The notes below the pieces were generated by a model, which searched no databases, was not told the origin of the DNA, and saw only the letters and a list, made by a program, of their open reading frames with translations. From positions 1 to 38,069 of the forward strand of contig QQNC01000005.1 in NCBI GenBank assembly GCA_003402695.1: 38,069 nucleotides of DNA. Reading direction: 5' to 3'. Position 1 is the first letter of the stretch. Each line of letters opens with the position of its first letter. The position numbers were made by a program, and so were the translations under genes. This stretch comes from Verrucomicrobiota bacterium. GTDB lineage: Bacteria > Verrucomicrobiota > Verrucomicrobiia > Opitutales > Opitutaceae. Shown one piece after another: positions 27,972-37,921 of the stretch.

Positions 27972-29386
27972 GACACGGACGCCTCCATCGTCGGAGCCGG
28001 GTTGAAGACCGCGGGAGCCACTGACTTGGCGGCCGCGAGCCAGAAGAGATGGGTGGCGAGCAAAAGATTACCGAGCAGCAGGATGGCCTGCCCCGCCGTG
28101 GCCGCGAGCAGCCAGGGACGGACATGACCGGCGATGTCCGCGAACGGGATCGCTGCGGTATTCAAATCGTGGCCTTGCACGCAGCCGGCGCCGATCAGGG
28201 TCACCACCAGGACAATCGTACCCGTGAGCGCGGCGGCGTAATGCGCGCGGATCAACGGGACCGACGGCCAGGCCAGGCCGGTGATGCGCGGGACGAGGAA
28301 GTAAATGGCGCCGTACATCAGCATCGAGAAGGCGCCGTTGAGCGCCAGTTGGGCCTGGCCCTCGCTGAAGTGGGTGAACTGGGTGTGCACCGCCACGCCG
28401 CGCATGGCCGTGTAGGCGTCGAGGAACCCGCCGGCCACGTAGGCCGCGAGACCGAAGGCGACAAACTTCAACACCGTGCTGCCGCCGCTGCAAAACGCCC
28501 CGCGGAGGTTCACCGCGACCACGATGTAGTGGAACAGCAGCAACGCGCAGGAGACCACGGCAATCGTGGCGACCCAGGCCGGCACCGGTCCGCCGATCAG
28601 GTGGCGGCCGCCCGTCCAGGCGCCGACAAAGAGCAGCGTCCAGAAGCTGAGCTGGGCAAAATCATAGCTGGGGATGATCCGGCCGGTGATCTTCGGCACG
28701 AGGTAATACGCGGCGGCGAGCGCCAGCGGCGCGAGCCAGAGCGTCCACGCACCCTGCACAAACCACCCGGCTACGAGTGCCTGCAGGACGCCGCGCTCGG
28801 GGGCGAAGACCAGCATCATCTGGGCGATGGAGAAGAGCCACGGGAAGAGGAACAGCGCGGCCACGGCGTACCATTGCGCGGCAAAGGTCATTTCCTTGCG
28901 GCGACCCGTCCAGGCCAGCACGCCGGGCACGGCAATCGTGCCATAGGCCACCAGCAGCATCGGGAGGACGTAGGCGGGCAGGTGCAGCCAGGCATTGGAG
29001 GTCATGTCGCCGGTGGCGATGCCCGCGATGCCGAGGATGAGGGCGAAATTCCAGAACAGCGTGCCGGCGACGACCCAGTTCAGGGAGCGCAGCGGCGCGC
29101 CACCGAGGCGGGCCAGCAGCCACAGGGCGACGGCGAGACCGGAGTTGGCGGCCCAGCCGTAGATGAACGCGGTTTCCTGGATGGCGGACAAACGGCCGTA
29201 AGTCAGAGCGGAGCAGCCGGCCATGAATTCCGGGGTGTGCAATTGCACGAGATTCGCGAGCGCCAGGATGCCGCTCAGCACCAGCCACAGCAGGGCGGAA
29301 CCCAGCAGCAACAGCAGCGGCCACCGCGCGGAGGTGTCGATCTCGGTGACTTCGGCCGCATCAGCGGCTTGGGGGGCAGTGGTCAT
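27968..29386 (-). CDS. Divergent cbb3-type heme-copper oxidase subunit I (CcoN-fold) lacking most canonical heme/CuB histidine ligands
   Basis: Multi-TM MTTAPQAADAAEVTEIDTSARWPLLLLLGSALLWLVLSG...; alignable landmarks YGRLSAIQETAFIYGWAANSG, GWFVQGAWTLWLAPLALAAAYYLVPK, FVGAWTGGRHLIGGPVPAW, FSEGQAQLALNGAFSMLMYGAIYFLVPRI. ORF-track start 29500 is over-extended; ATG at 29386 is better. Confidence 0.85.
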   Translation of the reverse strand: MTTAPQAADAAEVTEIDTSARWPLLLLLGSALLWLVLSGILALANLVQLHTPEFMAGCSALTYGRLSAIQETAFIYGWAANSGLAVALWLLARLGGAPLRSLNWVVAGTLFWNFALILGIAGIATGDMTSNAWLHLPAYVLPMLLVAYGTIAVPGVLAWTGRRKEMTFAAQWYAVAALFLFPWLFSIAQMMLVFAPERGVLQALVAGWFVQGAWTLWLAPLALAAAYYLVPKITGRIIPSYDFAQLSFWTLLFVGAWTGGRHLIGGPVPAWVATIAVVSCALLLFHYIVVAVNLRGAFCSGGSTVLKFVAFGLAAYVAGGFLDAYTAMRGVAVHTQFTHFSEGQAQLALNGAFSMLMYGAIYFLVPRITGLAWPSVPLIRAHYAAALTGTIVLVVTLIGAGCVQGHDLNTAAIPFADIAGHVRPWLLAATAGQAILLLGNLLLATHLFWLAAAKSVAPAVFNPAPTMEASVS

Positions 29387-29408
29387 TACAAAAAGGTGGG
29401 TGCGGCAA

Positions 29409-29705
29409 TTACTTCTTGGCCGCGTATTTCTGCACGGTGAGTTCCATGGCGACATCCAGCGGGAGCTGGACCACGCCGGCCTTCTGATCGACCCAGCCAT
29501 AGCTCGCGGCCTGCTTCGACTGCTTGGCCTGGAGATCCGCCAGGTTCTGCTTGCGCTGCTCAGCAGTGCGAATGCCGTCGCCGGTGAACGGCCCGGTCTG
29601 GTGCGGCAGGTAGATGGAGTAAACTACCGCGGCGAACAGCGCGAAGCCGGCCAACACTGTCAGGATGGTCACGAGCGGGGCGGAACGGGAAGGTTGGTCA
29701 CTCAT
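29409..29705 (-). CDS. Small single-TM protein of the ACIII/oxidase operon
   Basis: 98 aa; TM APLVTILTVLAGFALFAAVVYSIYL; C-terminal GWVDQKAGVVQLPLDVAMELTVQKY, which resembles small oxidase-associated proteins. Confidence 0.75.
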   Translation of the reverse strand: MSDQPSRSAPLVTILTVLAGFALFAAVVYSIYLPHQTGPFTGDGIRTAEQRKQNLADLQAKQSKQAASYGWVDQKAGVVQLPLDVAMELTVQKYAAKK

Positions 29706-30942
29706 GGTGGGTGAGGCTCTCGCCGACGCGCGGGTCGCGGATCGGGATCAGCTTGGTCGTCGGGAAGCTCTTCAGGTAGGCCCAGATGCAGACGCCACCG
29801 ACCCCGATGACTGAGGTCAGCACCCAGAGCAGGTTGAGCGAAAGGAACGGGAGCGAGTCGCCGTGCTCATCCTTCAACGCCGGGAGGATGTTGTAGCAGA
29901 GGTCGATCAGGATGATTGTGAGGGTCCAGTAGGCGATGCGGCGGATGATGGGCGGCGTGACCTTGAAGCGATACGAGAGCAGCGCACAGAATGGGACGAC
30001 GAAGTGGCCGAAGAGGATGACGAGGCCGACGTACCACCATTGGTTGGTCGAGCCGTCGTGGTTCAACTCGCGGAGGTTGTACCAGAAGGTTTCCTCGGGG
30101 ACGTTGGCGTTCCAGATCAGGAAGTACTGGGAGAACGTGACGTAGGCCCAGAACACCGTGAAGGCCAGCATCAGCATGCCGATGCTGTGAAAGTGATTCG
30201 TGTTGATGATGCCCTTGTAGTCGCCGCGGTTGAGGAGCCAGACCATGATCAGCACGCCGCCGCAGAGGGCGCCGCGGGCACAGTTCGCGAAGAACCACAC
30301 GCCGTACATCGTCGAGAACCAGTGGTACTCCAAGCTCTTGATCCAGTAGATCGCGGCGAAGGTCAGCGTGAGCGCCGCGATCGGCAGGCCGATGGCGGAG
30401 TTGAAGCGGTTCTGGTAAGTCCACTGGACGTCACCGTCGGAATCCTGCGTGAAGGAGGCCTTGCGCAGGCGGGCGGAGAGCCAGACCCAGGCGGCGAAAA
30501 ACACGAGGGTCATGACCGTGAACGTGTAGATGTTCAGGAAGCCCTCTTTCTTCAGGTAAAGGATGTCGGTGCCGACCGTGCCGTGGCCGTGCAGGACGTG
30601 GGACTTGTCCATCCAGGGCCAGACAAAGCCCGGCTTGCTCCAGGCCAGGATGAGCAGGGGCAGGAACAGCACGAAGAGCCACTTGAACGCCGCGAGGCCG
30701 TGTTCCCACTGGCGGCGGATGACCACGGACCACGACGCATCGGTGATGTGGTGGATCAGGATCATCAGCAACATGCCGATGGCGATGGCGGTCCAGTAAG
30801 AGACGCCCACGAGGTAGGACAGCGCCACGCCGTGCTTCTCGGGCGCGAACAGCGCCGCCAGGGCGGTCGCGGCGAGGCCGATCAGGCCGATGGTGAGCGC
30901 CTTGCCGGCCGGGGCGGCGGTGGAGTTAGCGGGGGTGCTCAT
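29698..30942 (-). CDS. actF: Alternative complex III integral membrane subunit ActF
   Basis: Multi-TM protein SYLVGVSYWTAIAIGMLLMILIHHITDASWSVVIRRQWE...TFSQYFLIWNANVPEETFWY...; position after ActE in act operon. Confidence 0.88.
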   Translation of the reverse strand: MSTPANSTAAPAGKALTIGLIGLAATALAALFAPEKHGVALSYLVGVSYWTAIAIGMLLMILIHHITDASWSVVIRRQWEHGLAAFKWLFVLFLPLLILAWSKPGFVWPWMDKSHVLHGHGTVGTDILYLKKEGFLNIYTFTVMTLVFFAAWVWLSARLRKASFTQDSDGDVQWTYQNRFNSAIGLPIAALTLTFAAIYWIKSLEYHWFSTMYGVWFFANCARGALCGGVLIMVWLLNRGDYKGIINTNHFHSIGMLMLAFTVFWAYVTFSQYFLIWNANVPEETFWYNLRELNHDGSTNQWWYVGLVILFGHFVVPFCALLSYRFKVTPPIIRRIAYWTLTIILIDLCYNILPALKDEHGDSLPFLSLNLLWVLTSVIGVGGVCIWAYLKSFPTTKLIPIRDPRVGESLTHHE

Positions 30943-31577
30943 TTCAGGCCAAGGGTTTCACGGGCGTTGGCGTCGGTGACATCCGCCGCGGTGCCCAGCT
31001 GGGCGCGCTGGAGGGCGCGGACATAAAGGATGACAGCCCAGCGGTCCTCGGGGAGGAGCTTGTCGGCGTAAGGCAGCATGTTCTTGTTGGGCGAACCGTG
31101 CGTGATGGTGTTGAAGAGTTCGCCCTCGGCCATCTGGCGCAGGCGGTCGTCGTGGTACGTGGGGGTGGCGCCCATGCCGTACTGCTTCGTGATGCCATTG
31201 CCGTCGCCCACCGCGCCGTGGCAGGGCGCGCAGTAGATGGTGAAACGGTCCTGGCCGCGGGCCATGAGCTGGTGGTTGACCGCGACCGGGAAGCCGCGGA
31301 CCCAGCTGCCGTCGGCGTGCTTGCCGGCGTAGAGCGCATCGTCATTGCGCAGCGGATCACTTGAAACCACGCCCGCGGGCAGCGGACGGTCGGCGCGGCC
31401 GTCCGCGAAGAATTTGCTTTCGCCCTGCGGCTTCGGCTTGGGCTGGCGCTTCATGCCGGGGAAGGCCCATTCCGGAAAGACGTCGATCGGCGAGCTCGTG
31501 AACAGGGAGCCGCGGAATCCGAAGAGGGAAACGAGCAGCACGACCGCGAACGCAGTGATGAGGTAGACGTTGCGCAT
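30939..31577 (-). CDS. actE: Alternative complex III monoheme cytochrome c subunit ActE
   Basis: DRFTIYCAPCHGAVGDGNGITKQYGMGATPTYHDDRLRQMAEGELFNTITHGSPNKNMLPYADKLLPEDRWAVILYVRALQ; CxxCH plus act operon context. Confidence 0.9.
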   Translation of the reverse strand: MRNVYLITAFAVVLLVSLFGFRGSLFTSSPIDVFPEWAFPGMKRQPKPKPQGESKFFADGRADRPLPAGVVSSDPLRNDDALYAGKHADGSWVRGFPVAVNHQLMARGQDRFTIYCAPCHGAVGDGNGITKQYGMGATPTYHDDRLRQMAEGELFNTITHGSPNKNMLPYADKLLPEDRWAVILYVRALQRAQLGTAADVTDANARETLGLK

Positions 31578-31580
31578 GGC

Positions 31581-32114
31581 TCAGGCTTCCAGCTCCTTGA
31601 TCGACTTGCCGCCGGCCTTGGCGAGCAGCGCGGTGGTGTTGGCGAGGTTGAAGCGCGGATCGCGCGCCTCGATCACGATGAAAAAGGCGTCGTCCATGCC
31701 CCGCTTGATCTGGTCGTACTTCAGGACCGGGTGGTAGTGACGCGGCAGGCCGTTCACGACAAACATGCCGATGATCGTCGCGAAGGCGGTGAAAAGAATC
31801 GTCAGCTCGTAGGAGACCGGGAAGGCGAACATCGGGCTGAACAGCGGCTTGCCGCCGACGATCAGCTTGTAGTCCGAGGCGCCCGTCCACCAGATCAGCG
31901 ACATGCCGGTGCAGAAGCCGATGAGGCCGCCGGCGAGGGAGATGCGGGGCACGATGGAGCGCTTCAGGCCCATCGCCTGGTCCAGGCCATGCAGCGGACA
32001 CGGGGCGATGACGTCCCAGTTTTTGTAGCCGGCGTCACGCACCTGCTGCGCCGCGTGGTAGATTTCCGGCGCGGTTTCGAAGGTGGCGATCAGGCCATAG
32101 GAGGGTGCAGCCAT
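31581..32114 (-). CDS. actD: Alternative complex III subunit ActD (DUF3341)
   Basis: MAAPSYGLIATFETAPEIYHAAQQVRDAGYKNWDVIAPCPLHGLDQAMGLKRSIVPRISLAGGLIGF...; ATG at 32114 rather than 32537. Confidence 0.93.
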   Translation of the reverse strand: MAAPSYGLIATFETAPEIYHAAQQVRDAGYKNWDVIAPCPLHGLDQAMGLKRSIVPRISLAGGLIGFCTGMSLIWWTGASDYKLIVGGKPLFSPMFAFPVSYELTILFTAFATIIGMFVVNGLPRHYHPVLKYDQIKRGMDDAFFIVIEARDPRFNLANTTALLAKAGGKSIKELEA

Positions 32115-32125
32115 GGTCGGGAAGA

Positions 32126-33547
32126 TTAGGGGTGGTCGCCGCCGTGCACGTCCGCCTGGGGCGTGACAGCCTTGAGTTCCGCCATCGGCATGATGGGCAG
32201 GAAACGGATGAAGAGGAGGAAGAGCACCGAGAACACGCCGAAGGTGCCAAAGAAGGTGAAGATCTCGACGATGGACGGGCTGTAGTAACCCCAGCTCGAG
32301 GGCAGGAAGTCGCGGGCGAGCGAGGTGACGATGATCACGAAGCGCTCGAACCACATGCCGACGTTGACGAAGATCGAGAGGATCCAGACGAACCACGTGC
32401 AGTGCCGGACCTTCTTGAACCAGAAGAACTGCGGCGTGATGACGTTGCAGCTGATCATGATCCAGTACGCCCAGGCGTAGGGCCCGAAGGCGCGGTTGAT
32501 GAAGGTGAAGCCCTCGTACGGATTCGCGCTGTACCACGCGATGAAGAACTCCATCGCGTAGGCGTAGCCGACGATCGTGCCGGTCGCCAACGTGATCTTA
32601 CACATGCAGTCGATGTGATACTGCGTGATCAGGTCCTCGAGCTTGTAGACCGCACGGAGCGGCAGCATGAGCGTGAGCACCATGCCGAAGCCGGAGAAGA
32701 TGGCGCCCGCGACGAAGTACGGGGGGAAGATGGTCGTGTGCCAGCCCGGGAGCAGCGACACCGCGAAGTCGAACGACACGATGGTGTGCACCGAGAGCAC
32801 GAGCGGCGTGGAGATGCCGGCGAGGATGAGGTACGCCATCTCGTAGTTGCTCCAGTGGCGGTTGGAACCGCGCCAGCCCAAGGCGAAGAAGCCGTAGAGG
32901 AACGAGCGGAGCTTGTTGCCCGCCGCCTCAAAGCGGTCGCGCAGCACCGCGAGGTCGGGCAGCAGGCCGATGTACCAGAACAGGACGGAGACCGTGCCGT
33001 ACGTCGAGACGGCGAACACGTCCCACTCGAGCGGCGAACGGAAATTCTGCCAGAGATAGTTGGAGTTCGGGATCGGGAACAGGAACCACGCGTACCAGAT
33101 GCGGCCGACGTGGAAGACCGGGAAGATGGCGGCGCAGACGACGGCGAAGATCGTCATGGCCTCGGCGGCGCGGTTGATGGACGTGCGCCACTTCTGGCGC
33201 AGCAGGCAGAGAATGGCCGAGATCAGGGTGCCGGCGTGGCCGATACCGATCCAGAACACGAAGTTGACGATGTCCCACGCCCAGTTGACCGGGTTGGCAT
33301 GGCCCCAGACGCCGACGCCCGTGGCGACGAGGTAGGTCAGGCCGGCGACGGTGAACGACGCGACGAAGCAGGCGACCGCGAAGCACCACCACCACCACAC
33401 CGGGGTCTTGCCCTCGATGATGCCGCAGATCTTCTCGGTGATCCACGAGAAGCTGCGGTTGTTGGCAACCAGCACGGCGCGCGGCAGCACCGCGGGCTTC
33501 ACTTCCCCAAGAATGGCCGGCGCAGCGGCGGATTCGGCGTGGGCCAT
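32126..33547 (-). CDS. actC: Alternative complex III subunit ActC (NrfD/PsrC-like)
   Basis: Multi-[34 protein letters not shown]...[10 protein letters not shown]-like [38 protein letters not shown]. Confidence 0.94.
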   Translation of the reverse strand: MAHAESAAAPAILGEVKPAVLPRAVLVANNRSFSWITEKICGIIEGKTPVWWWWCFAVACFVASFTVAGLTYLVATGVGVWGHANPVNWAWDIVNFVFWIGIGHAGTLISAILCLLRQKWRTSINRAAEAMTIFAVVCAAIFPVFHVGRIWYAWFLFPIPNSNYLWQNFRSPLEWDVFAVSTYGTVSVLFWYIGLLPDLAVLRDRFEAAGNKLRSFLYGFFALGWRGSNRHWSNYEMAYLILAGISTPLVLSVHTIVSFDFAVSLLPGWHTTIFPPYFVAGAIFSGFGMVLTLMLPLRAVYKLEDLITQYHIDCMCKITLATGTIVGYAYAMEFFIAWYSANPYEGFTFINRAFGPYAWAYWIMISCNVITPQFFWFKKVRHCTWFVWILSIFVNVGMWFERFVIIVTSLARDFLPSSWGYYSPSIVEIFTFFGTFGVFSVLFLLFIRFLPIMPMAELKAVTPQADVHGGDHP

Positions 33548-36500
33548 TAGCTGAGCCCTCCCACGCGTTTGACCGCGTCAATCATGGCGTGGCCAGGTTC
33601 CTGCTTTTCCACGGCCTCGGGGTGGTGACCGCCGGGGTGGTTCTTGAGGTTGTATTCCTTGCGGCTGTACGGAATCGAGATCGCGGCGTAGTCGGGCATC
33701 GACGGGTTCGGGTTGCGGAGCTTGCCGAGATAGGTGGTGCGGGGACGGATGTTGAGGTAGCCGAGCAGCGCGTAGTCCTGCTGGCGGGCCTTGGCCTGGG
33801 AAACGGCGCTCCCGGCATCGAGGATGTTGCCGAAGACGATGGCCTCGACCGGGCAGACCTGCTGGCAGGCCGTCTTGATGGTGCCGTCCGGGACGCGGAC
33901 GTCATCGAGCGAAACGGCGGCGCCGTTGTGCTCCTGGTTGACCTTCACCTTGTGCCGGATCTTCCCGTTCTGGATGCGTTGCACGCAGTAAGTGCACTTT
34001 TCCATCACGCCGCGCATGCGGATCGTAACCTCGGGATTCTTCACCATCTGCACGAGCTCGGGCATGCCCTTCGGGCCGAGCTGGCTGAGGTAGAGGCTGT
34101 CGAGCTGGCGCTGGTTGTAGTCGAAGAAGTTGAAGCGGCGGACCTTGTACGGACAGTTGTTCGCGCAATACCGGGTGCCGATGCAGCGGTTGTAGGCCAT
34201 CGTGTTCAGGCCTTCCTCGTCATGCACGGTGGCGTTGACGGGGCAGACGGTCTCGCACGGGGCGAGCTCGCACTGCTGGCAGGCGATGGGCTGGAGCGAA
34301 ATCTGGGGATCCTCGGGCAGCTCGTGGTTGCCCGGGCCACCGAAGGCGCCGGCGTCGGCGTTGCCATCGGAGTAGTAGCGGTCGAGGCGGATCCAGTGCA
34401 TCTCGCGGCCGCGGAGGACCTGATCCTTGCCGACGATCGGGATGTTGTTCTCGGCCTGGCAGGCGACGACGCAGGCGTTGCAGCCGATGCAGGTGTTGAG
34501 GTCGATCGACAAGCCCCACTGGTGGATGCCGTCGAACTTCGGGGTCGAGTAAAGTGAACCGCCGCGGGGAATCTCAGCGGCGCGCTGCGCCGGCGTCATC
34601 TCCGTGCCGAGTTCGCCCAAAACGGACGGGCTGTGCGACTCCATGCCGATGCCCTTGACGTAGGCCAGGCCGGGACCGCCCTCTTTCGTGACTTCGTCGA
34701 AATTGGCTTCGCGAACGAGATCGCGGCCTTCCATCGACCAGTGCTCCTGGACGTTGGCGAGCTGCGTGCGTTCACCGGTGTCCACCAGCGTCGCGCCGGT
34801 GGCAAAGCTCATCGCCGCCGTCGTGCGGAGCGGATAGGCGCTGGTGCCAGCACCCTGCCCCACGTGGCCGGTCGCGGTGCGGCCGTAGCCGAGCGCGATG
34901 ACGAGCGTGTAATTCGAAAGGCCGGGCTGGATGTGCACCGGGCCGCGGATCTTGCGGCCACCGACGGTGACCTCGAAGACGCGGGCGTTTTCCTTGCCAA
35001 TCTCAAATTCGTTTTCCTCGACGCGCGCCACCTGCAGCAACGCGCCCTTGGGGTTGATGCCGAGTTCCTTGCCGAGCTTCGGGCTAACCAGGATGGCGTT
35101 GTCCCAGGAAATCTTCGTGATCGGGTCCGGGCATTCCTGCAGCCAGCCGTTGTTGGCGAAGCGACCGTCATCCATCTTGTGGTCGGTGACGAAGCGGACC
35201 TCGAGATTCTTGGCGGACAGGACCTCAAACTTCGGCGTGGACGCAAACAGGGTGCTCGCGCCGGCGAGGTCGTAGCGGACGCCCACCTTCGGATAGGCCG
35301 AATCAGCCAGCAGACCGTCGTGGAGGAACTGGCGGAAGGTTTTCTCGGCGTCGGCGCCGGGGTTCAGGCCCGTGATCGTCGCGTAGACCTGCGCGTAGCC
35401 ATCGGTCATTTCCTCACCCAGGATGTGACTGAGGATCTCGATCTCGGTCAGGCCGTTGAACAGCGGCAGAATCATCGGCTGCACCGGGACGATCGTGCCG
35501 TCCACCGTGCGGGCGTCGCCCCACGACTCGAGATAATGCGTGCTCGCGATCTGCGTGGTGGTCAGCGCGGAGGTCTCATCGGCGTAATAACCGACGCGGA
35601 TGACTTCGGGCACGGACTTCTGCAGGCTGCTCCACTCGAGATCGGCCGGGGCGTTGTAGGCGGGATTGCCGCCGAGAACGACGAGGGTCTTGACCGAGCC
35701 ACCCTTGATCGCGGTGGCGAGGGCGGAAATCGTGGAGGCACCGCTGGCACCGATTTCAACGAAATCAACCGTCTTGCCGACGTTCCCGAGGGCGGAATTC
35801 AGCGCGTAGACGATCGCGTGGACCGCGGCGGACTGGTGCGCACCGGCGACGACCACGCACTCGCCGGCATGATCACGCAGGTCTTTCGCGCAGGCGGTGA
35901 GCCACTTTTCCTGATCCTTGAAATCGAGACCCTGGGCCAGCGCATCGAGCGATGACGAACCCATGACCTTGCTCGCGAGGGCCGCGGCGAAGGCCGCCAT
36001 GTGGCTGCTGGCGAGGCGCAGACGGTGATCCGCCATGCTGCCGGTGAGGCTGAGGCCGCTCTCCACGACGTAGAGGCGGTTCATCGCGTCAGCGCGCGAC
36101 TTCACGCGGCGGCCCTGGGCGAACTCGCGGGCATAAAGCAGACTGCCGGCCTCGGCGTGGAAGAAATCGGCATCGAGGCTGACAATGCGCTTGGCCTTGG
36201 CGAAATGGTAGAGGGGCTTGACGTCGCGACCGAAGGCGGCGCGGGCGGCGGCCGCGGGCGGCTCGTCCTGCACCGGCTCAAACTCCGCCCAGATGGCCCG
36301 GGGGAACTTGGTCTTCAGCTTGCCCAGCAAGCGGGCCCGGGTCGGGGAACTGGACTCCTCCGCAAGAAAAGCGAGGCCTTCGCCCCCGTTGGCCGAGGCG
36401 GTTTGGCCGAGGCTGGCCAGCAGCGCGGTCACCTGGGCGGACGTGGCGTCCGCGCCCTTGATCGTGTGCTTGATGGCGCGGTCCGGATCGTAAAGGTCGA

Positions 36501-36936
36501 GCACGGAGGCCTGGGCCAGCAGCGTGCTGGCGCCACCGTGCGGGGCGTAGCTCGGGTTGCCCTCAAGCTTGGTCGGACGACCCTGGTGGGTCTCGGCGAG
36601 CAGCGGGATGGCGGACTTGCGCAACGGCATCGCCGTCGCGAAATAAAGCGGCAGACCCTGAATCACACCCTCGACCGACTTGCCCCACGGCAGCACATAA
36701 CGCTCGGGACGGCGGCAGCCGGCGAGGCCGAGGCCACCCAGCGCGAACGAAGCGGCCATGATCTTGGTGAACTGGCGGCGGTCGACGCCCTCCATGGACG
36801 AGGAGCCCTCGGGGAATTCACGCGCCAGCTGCGCCTTGAAGCCCGGCGTGGCGGCCAGCTCATCGAGGCTACGCCAGTATTTCGGACCGGTGAGTTCGCG
36901 TTCCGAGGATTCAGGATGGTGAAATTTGCGTTTCAT
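33547..36936 (-). CDS. actB: Alternative complex III subunit ActB (molybdopterin-oxidoreductase-like plus ferredoxin-like Fe-S domains, Tat-type signal)
   Basis: [23 protein letters not shown] Tat/lipobox-like N-terminus; Fe-S motifs [56 protein letters not shown]...CQQVCPVEA. Confidence 0.95.
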   Translation of the reverse strand: MKRKFHHPESSERELTGPKYWRSLDELAATPGFKAQLAREFPEGSSSMEGVDRRQFTKIMAASFALGGLGLAGCRRPERYVLPWGKSVEGVIQGLPLYFATAMPLRKSAIPLLAETHQGRPTKLEGNPSYAPHGGASTLLAQASVLDLYDPDRAIKHTIKGADATSAQVTALLASLGQTASANGGEGLAFLAEESSSPTRARLLGKLKTKFPRAIWAEFEPVQDEPPAAAARAAFGRDVKPLYHFAKAKRIVSLDADFFHAEAGSLLYAREFAQGRRVKSRADAMNRLYVVESGLSLTGSMADHRLRLASSHMAAFAAALASKVMGSSSLDALAQGLDFKDQEKWLTACAKDLRDHAGECVVVAGAHQSAAVHAIVYALNSALGNVGKTVDFVEIGASGASTISALATAIKGGSVKTLVVLGGNPAYNAPADLEWSSLQKSVPEVIRVGYYADETSALTTTQIASTHYLESWGDARTVDGTIVPVQPMILPLFNGLTEIEILSHILGEEMTDGYAQVYATITGLNPGADAEKTFRQFLHDGLLADSAYPKVGVRYDLAGASTLFASTPKFEVLSAKNLEVRFVTDHKMDDGRFANNGWLQECPDPITKISWDNAILVSPKLGKELGINPKGALLQVARVEENEFEIGKENARVFEVTVGGRKIRGPVHIQPGLSNYTLVIALGYGRTATGHVGQGAGTSAYPLRTTAAMSFATGATLVDTGERTQLANVQEHWSMEGRDLVREANFDEVTKEGGPGLAYVKGIGMESHSPSVLGELGTEMTPAQRAAEIPRGGSLYSTPKFDGIHQWGLSIDLNTCIGCNACVVACQAENNIPIVGKDQVLRGREMHWIRLDRYYSDGNADAGAFGGPGNHELPEDPQISLQPIACQQCELAPCETVCPVNATVHDEEGLNTMAYNRCIGTRYCANNCPYKVRRFNFFDYNQRQLDSLYLSQLGPKGMPELVQMVKNPEVTIRMRGVMEKCTYCVQRIQNGKIRHKVKVNQEHNGAAVSLDDVRVPDGTIKTACQQVCPVEAIVFGNILDAGSAVSQAKARQQDYALLGYLNIRPRTTYLGKLRNPNPSMPDYAAISIPYSRKEYNLKNHPGGHHPEAVEKQEPGHAMIDAVKRVGGLS

Positions 36937-37586
36937 CGATGGCAGCCGGAGCAGCTTTGCGGAGGTTTGATGTTCCGGTCGGTCAGGAATTTATGCGCGG
37001 CCGCTAAGCCGGACTTCTGGGCGATGGTCGGCGAGTTCAGGTTGTAGATGTCGCCCTTCTCCCGGACAAATCCCGCGGGGTCGCGGTGGCAGTCGAGGCA
37101 GAAGCCCATGCTGAGGGGCTTGGCGTGGGCGACGACTTCCATCTCGTTAATCTTGCCGTGACATTCCACGCAGCTGACGCCGCGGTTCACATGGATCGCG
37201 TGGTTAAAATACGCGTAATCAGGCACTTGGTGAATCTTGACCCACGGCACAGCCTCACCGGTTTCGTAGCTGTGGCGCACGACTGCAAGCAGGGGGCTGT
37301 CCTTCTTCACCTGGTTGTGGCAGTTCATGCACGTCTGCGCGGTCGGCAGGTTGGCCACGCCGGACTTCTCGATGTTGCTGTGACAGTAACGGCAGTCGAT
37401 GCCGAGCTGGCCGGCATGGAGGGCGTGGCTGTACGGCACAGGCTGGACCGGGGCGTAACCGACGCGCGTGTACTTCGGCGTCATGTAATAATTGGCGCCG
37501 GCCGTCACAATGCCGCTCAGCACCACCAGATACACAATGATCTGGAGCGGCAGCTTGTTCGCGGATTTGGGAAAGATGTTCGACAT
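36933..37586 (-). CDS. actA: Alternative complex III pentaheme cytochrome c subunit ActA
   Basis: Five CxxCH motifs: CRYCH, CMNCH, CVECH, CLDCH, CSGCH; N-terminal TM. Confidence 0.94.
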   Translation of the reverse strand: MSNIFPKSANKLPLQIIVYLVVLSGIVTAGANYYMTPKYTRVGYAPVQPVPYSHALHAGQLGIDCRYCHSNIEKSGVANLPTAQTCMNCHNQVKKDSPLLAVVRHSYETGEAVPWVKIHQVPDYAYFNHAIHVNRGVSCVECHGKINEMEVVAHAKPLSMGFCLDCHRDPAGFVREKGDIYNLNSPTIAQKSGLAAAHKFLTDRNIKPPQSCSGCHR

Positions 37587-37615
37587 GGACCAGGGATACT
37601 CCGTTTAGCCGTGGC

Positions 37616-37801
37616 TCAGACCGTGCCGGCGTGACGCGCGACGGCCCGGGATTCAGCCCGAAGGGCAAAAATCGGCGCCGCGGCCAAGCTCGGAGCAGCC
37701 ACCGCGGTGGGTTTCGCGAGGATTTTCGGGGCAAGGCCGGCAACGGCAACCAGACCGGTCAATTTGGCCAGAAATGTTTTACGCGATAGGTCGTAGCTCA
37801 C
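37616..37801 (-). CDS. Possible small leader protein with a Tat-like signal (GTG start), upstream of actA
   Basis: VSYDLSRKTFLAKLTGLVAVAGLAPKILAKPTAVAAPSLAAAPIFALRAESRAVARHAGTV; SRKTFLAK plus hydrophobic stretch. The start is uncertain (ORF track gives 37924) and no clear RBS was seen. Confidence 0.45.
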   Translation of the reverse strand: MSYDLSRKTFLAKLTGLVAVAGLAPKILAKPTAVAAPSLAAAPIFALRAESRAVARHAGTV

Positions 37802-37921
37802 GGGTCGTCGTTGTAGAGTTGGAATCGCCGTCGAAGGAACGCGGCGGAGTTTCCGTTGTAAATCAAAATTTCCGGGGGAATTTTCTTTCTCCCAGTCATA
37901 AGCGCTGGCTTGCCGCCTGCG

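Noticed and set aside
27968-29386. Frameshift or pseudogene explanation for the ligand-less CcoN-like gene
   Set aside because: The frame is intact over 472 codons, hydrophobic helices and landmark motifs persist, substitutions are consistently His to Gln, and start/stop overlaps with neighbours are kept; decay seems less likely than repurposing, although selection analysis is needed.
28049-29440. 463-aa plus ORF (and similar 29863..31026, 32105..33550, 33589..34557, 34633..35955, 36001..37047)
   Set aside because: All antisense to the respiratory operon; charged repetitive composition (D/E/R/H rich) as expected from the complement of GC-rich membrane-protein genes.
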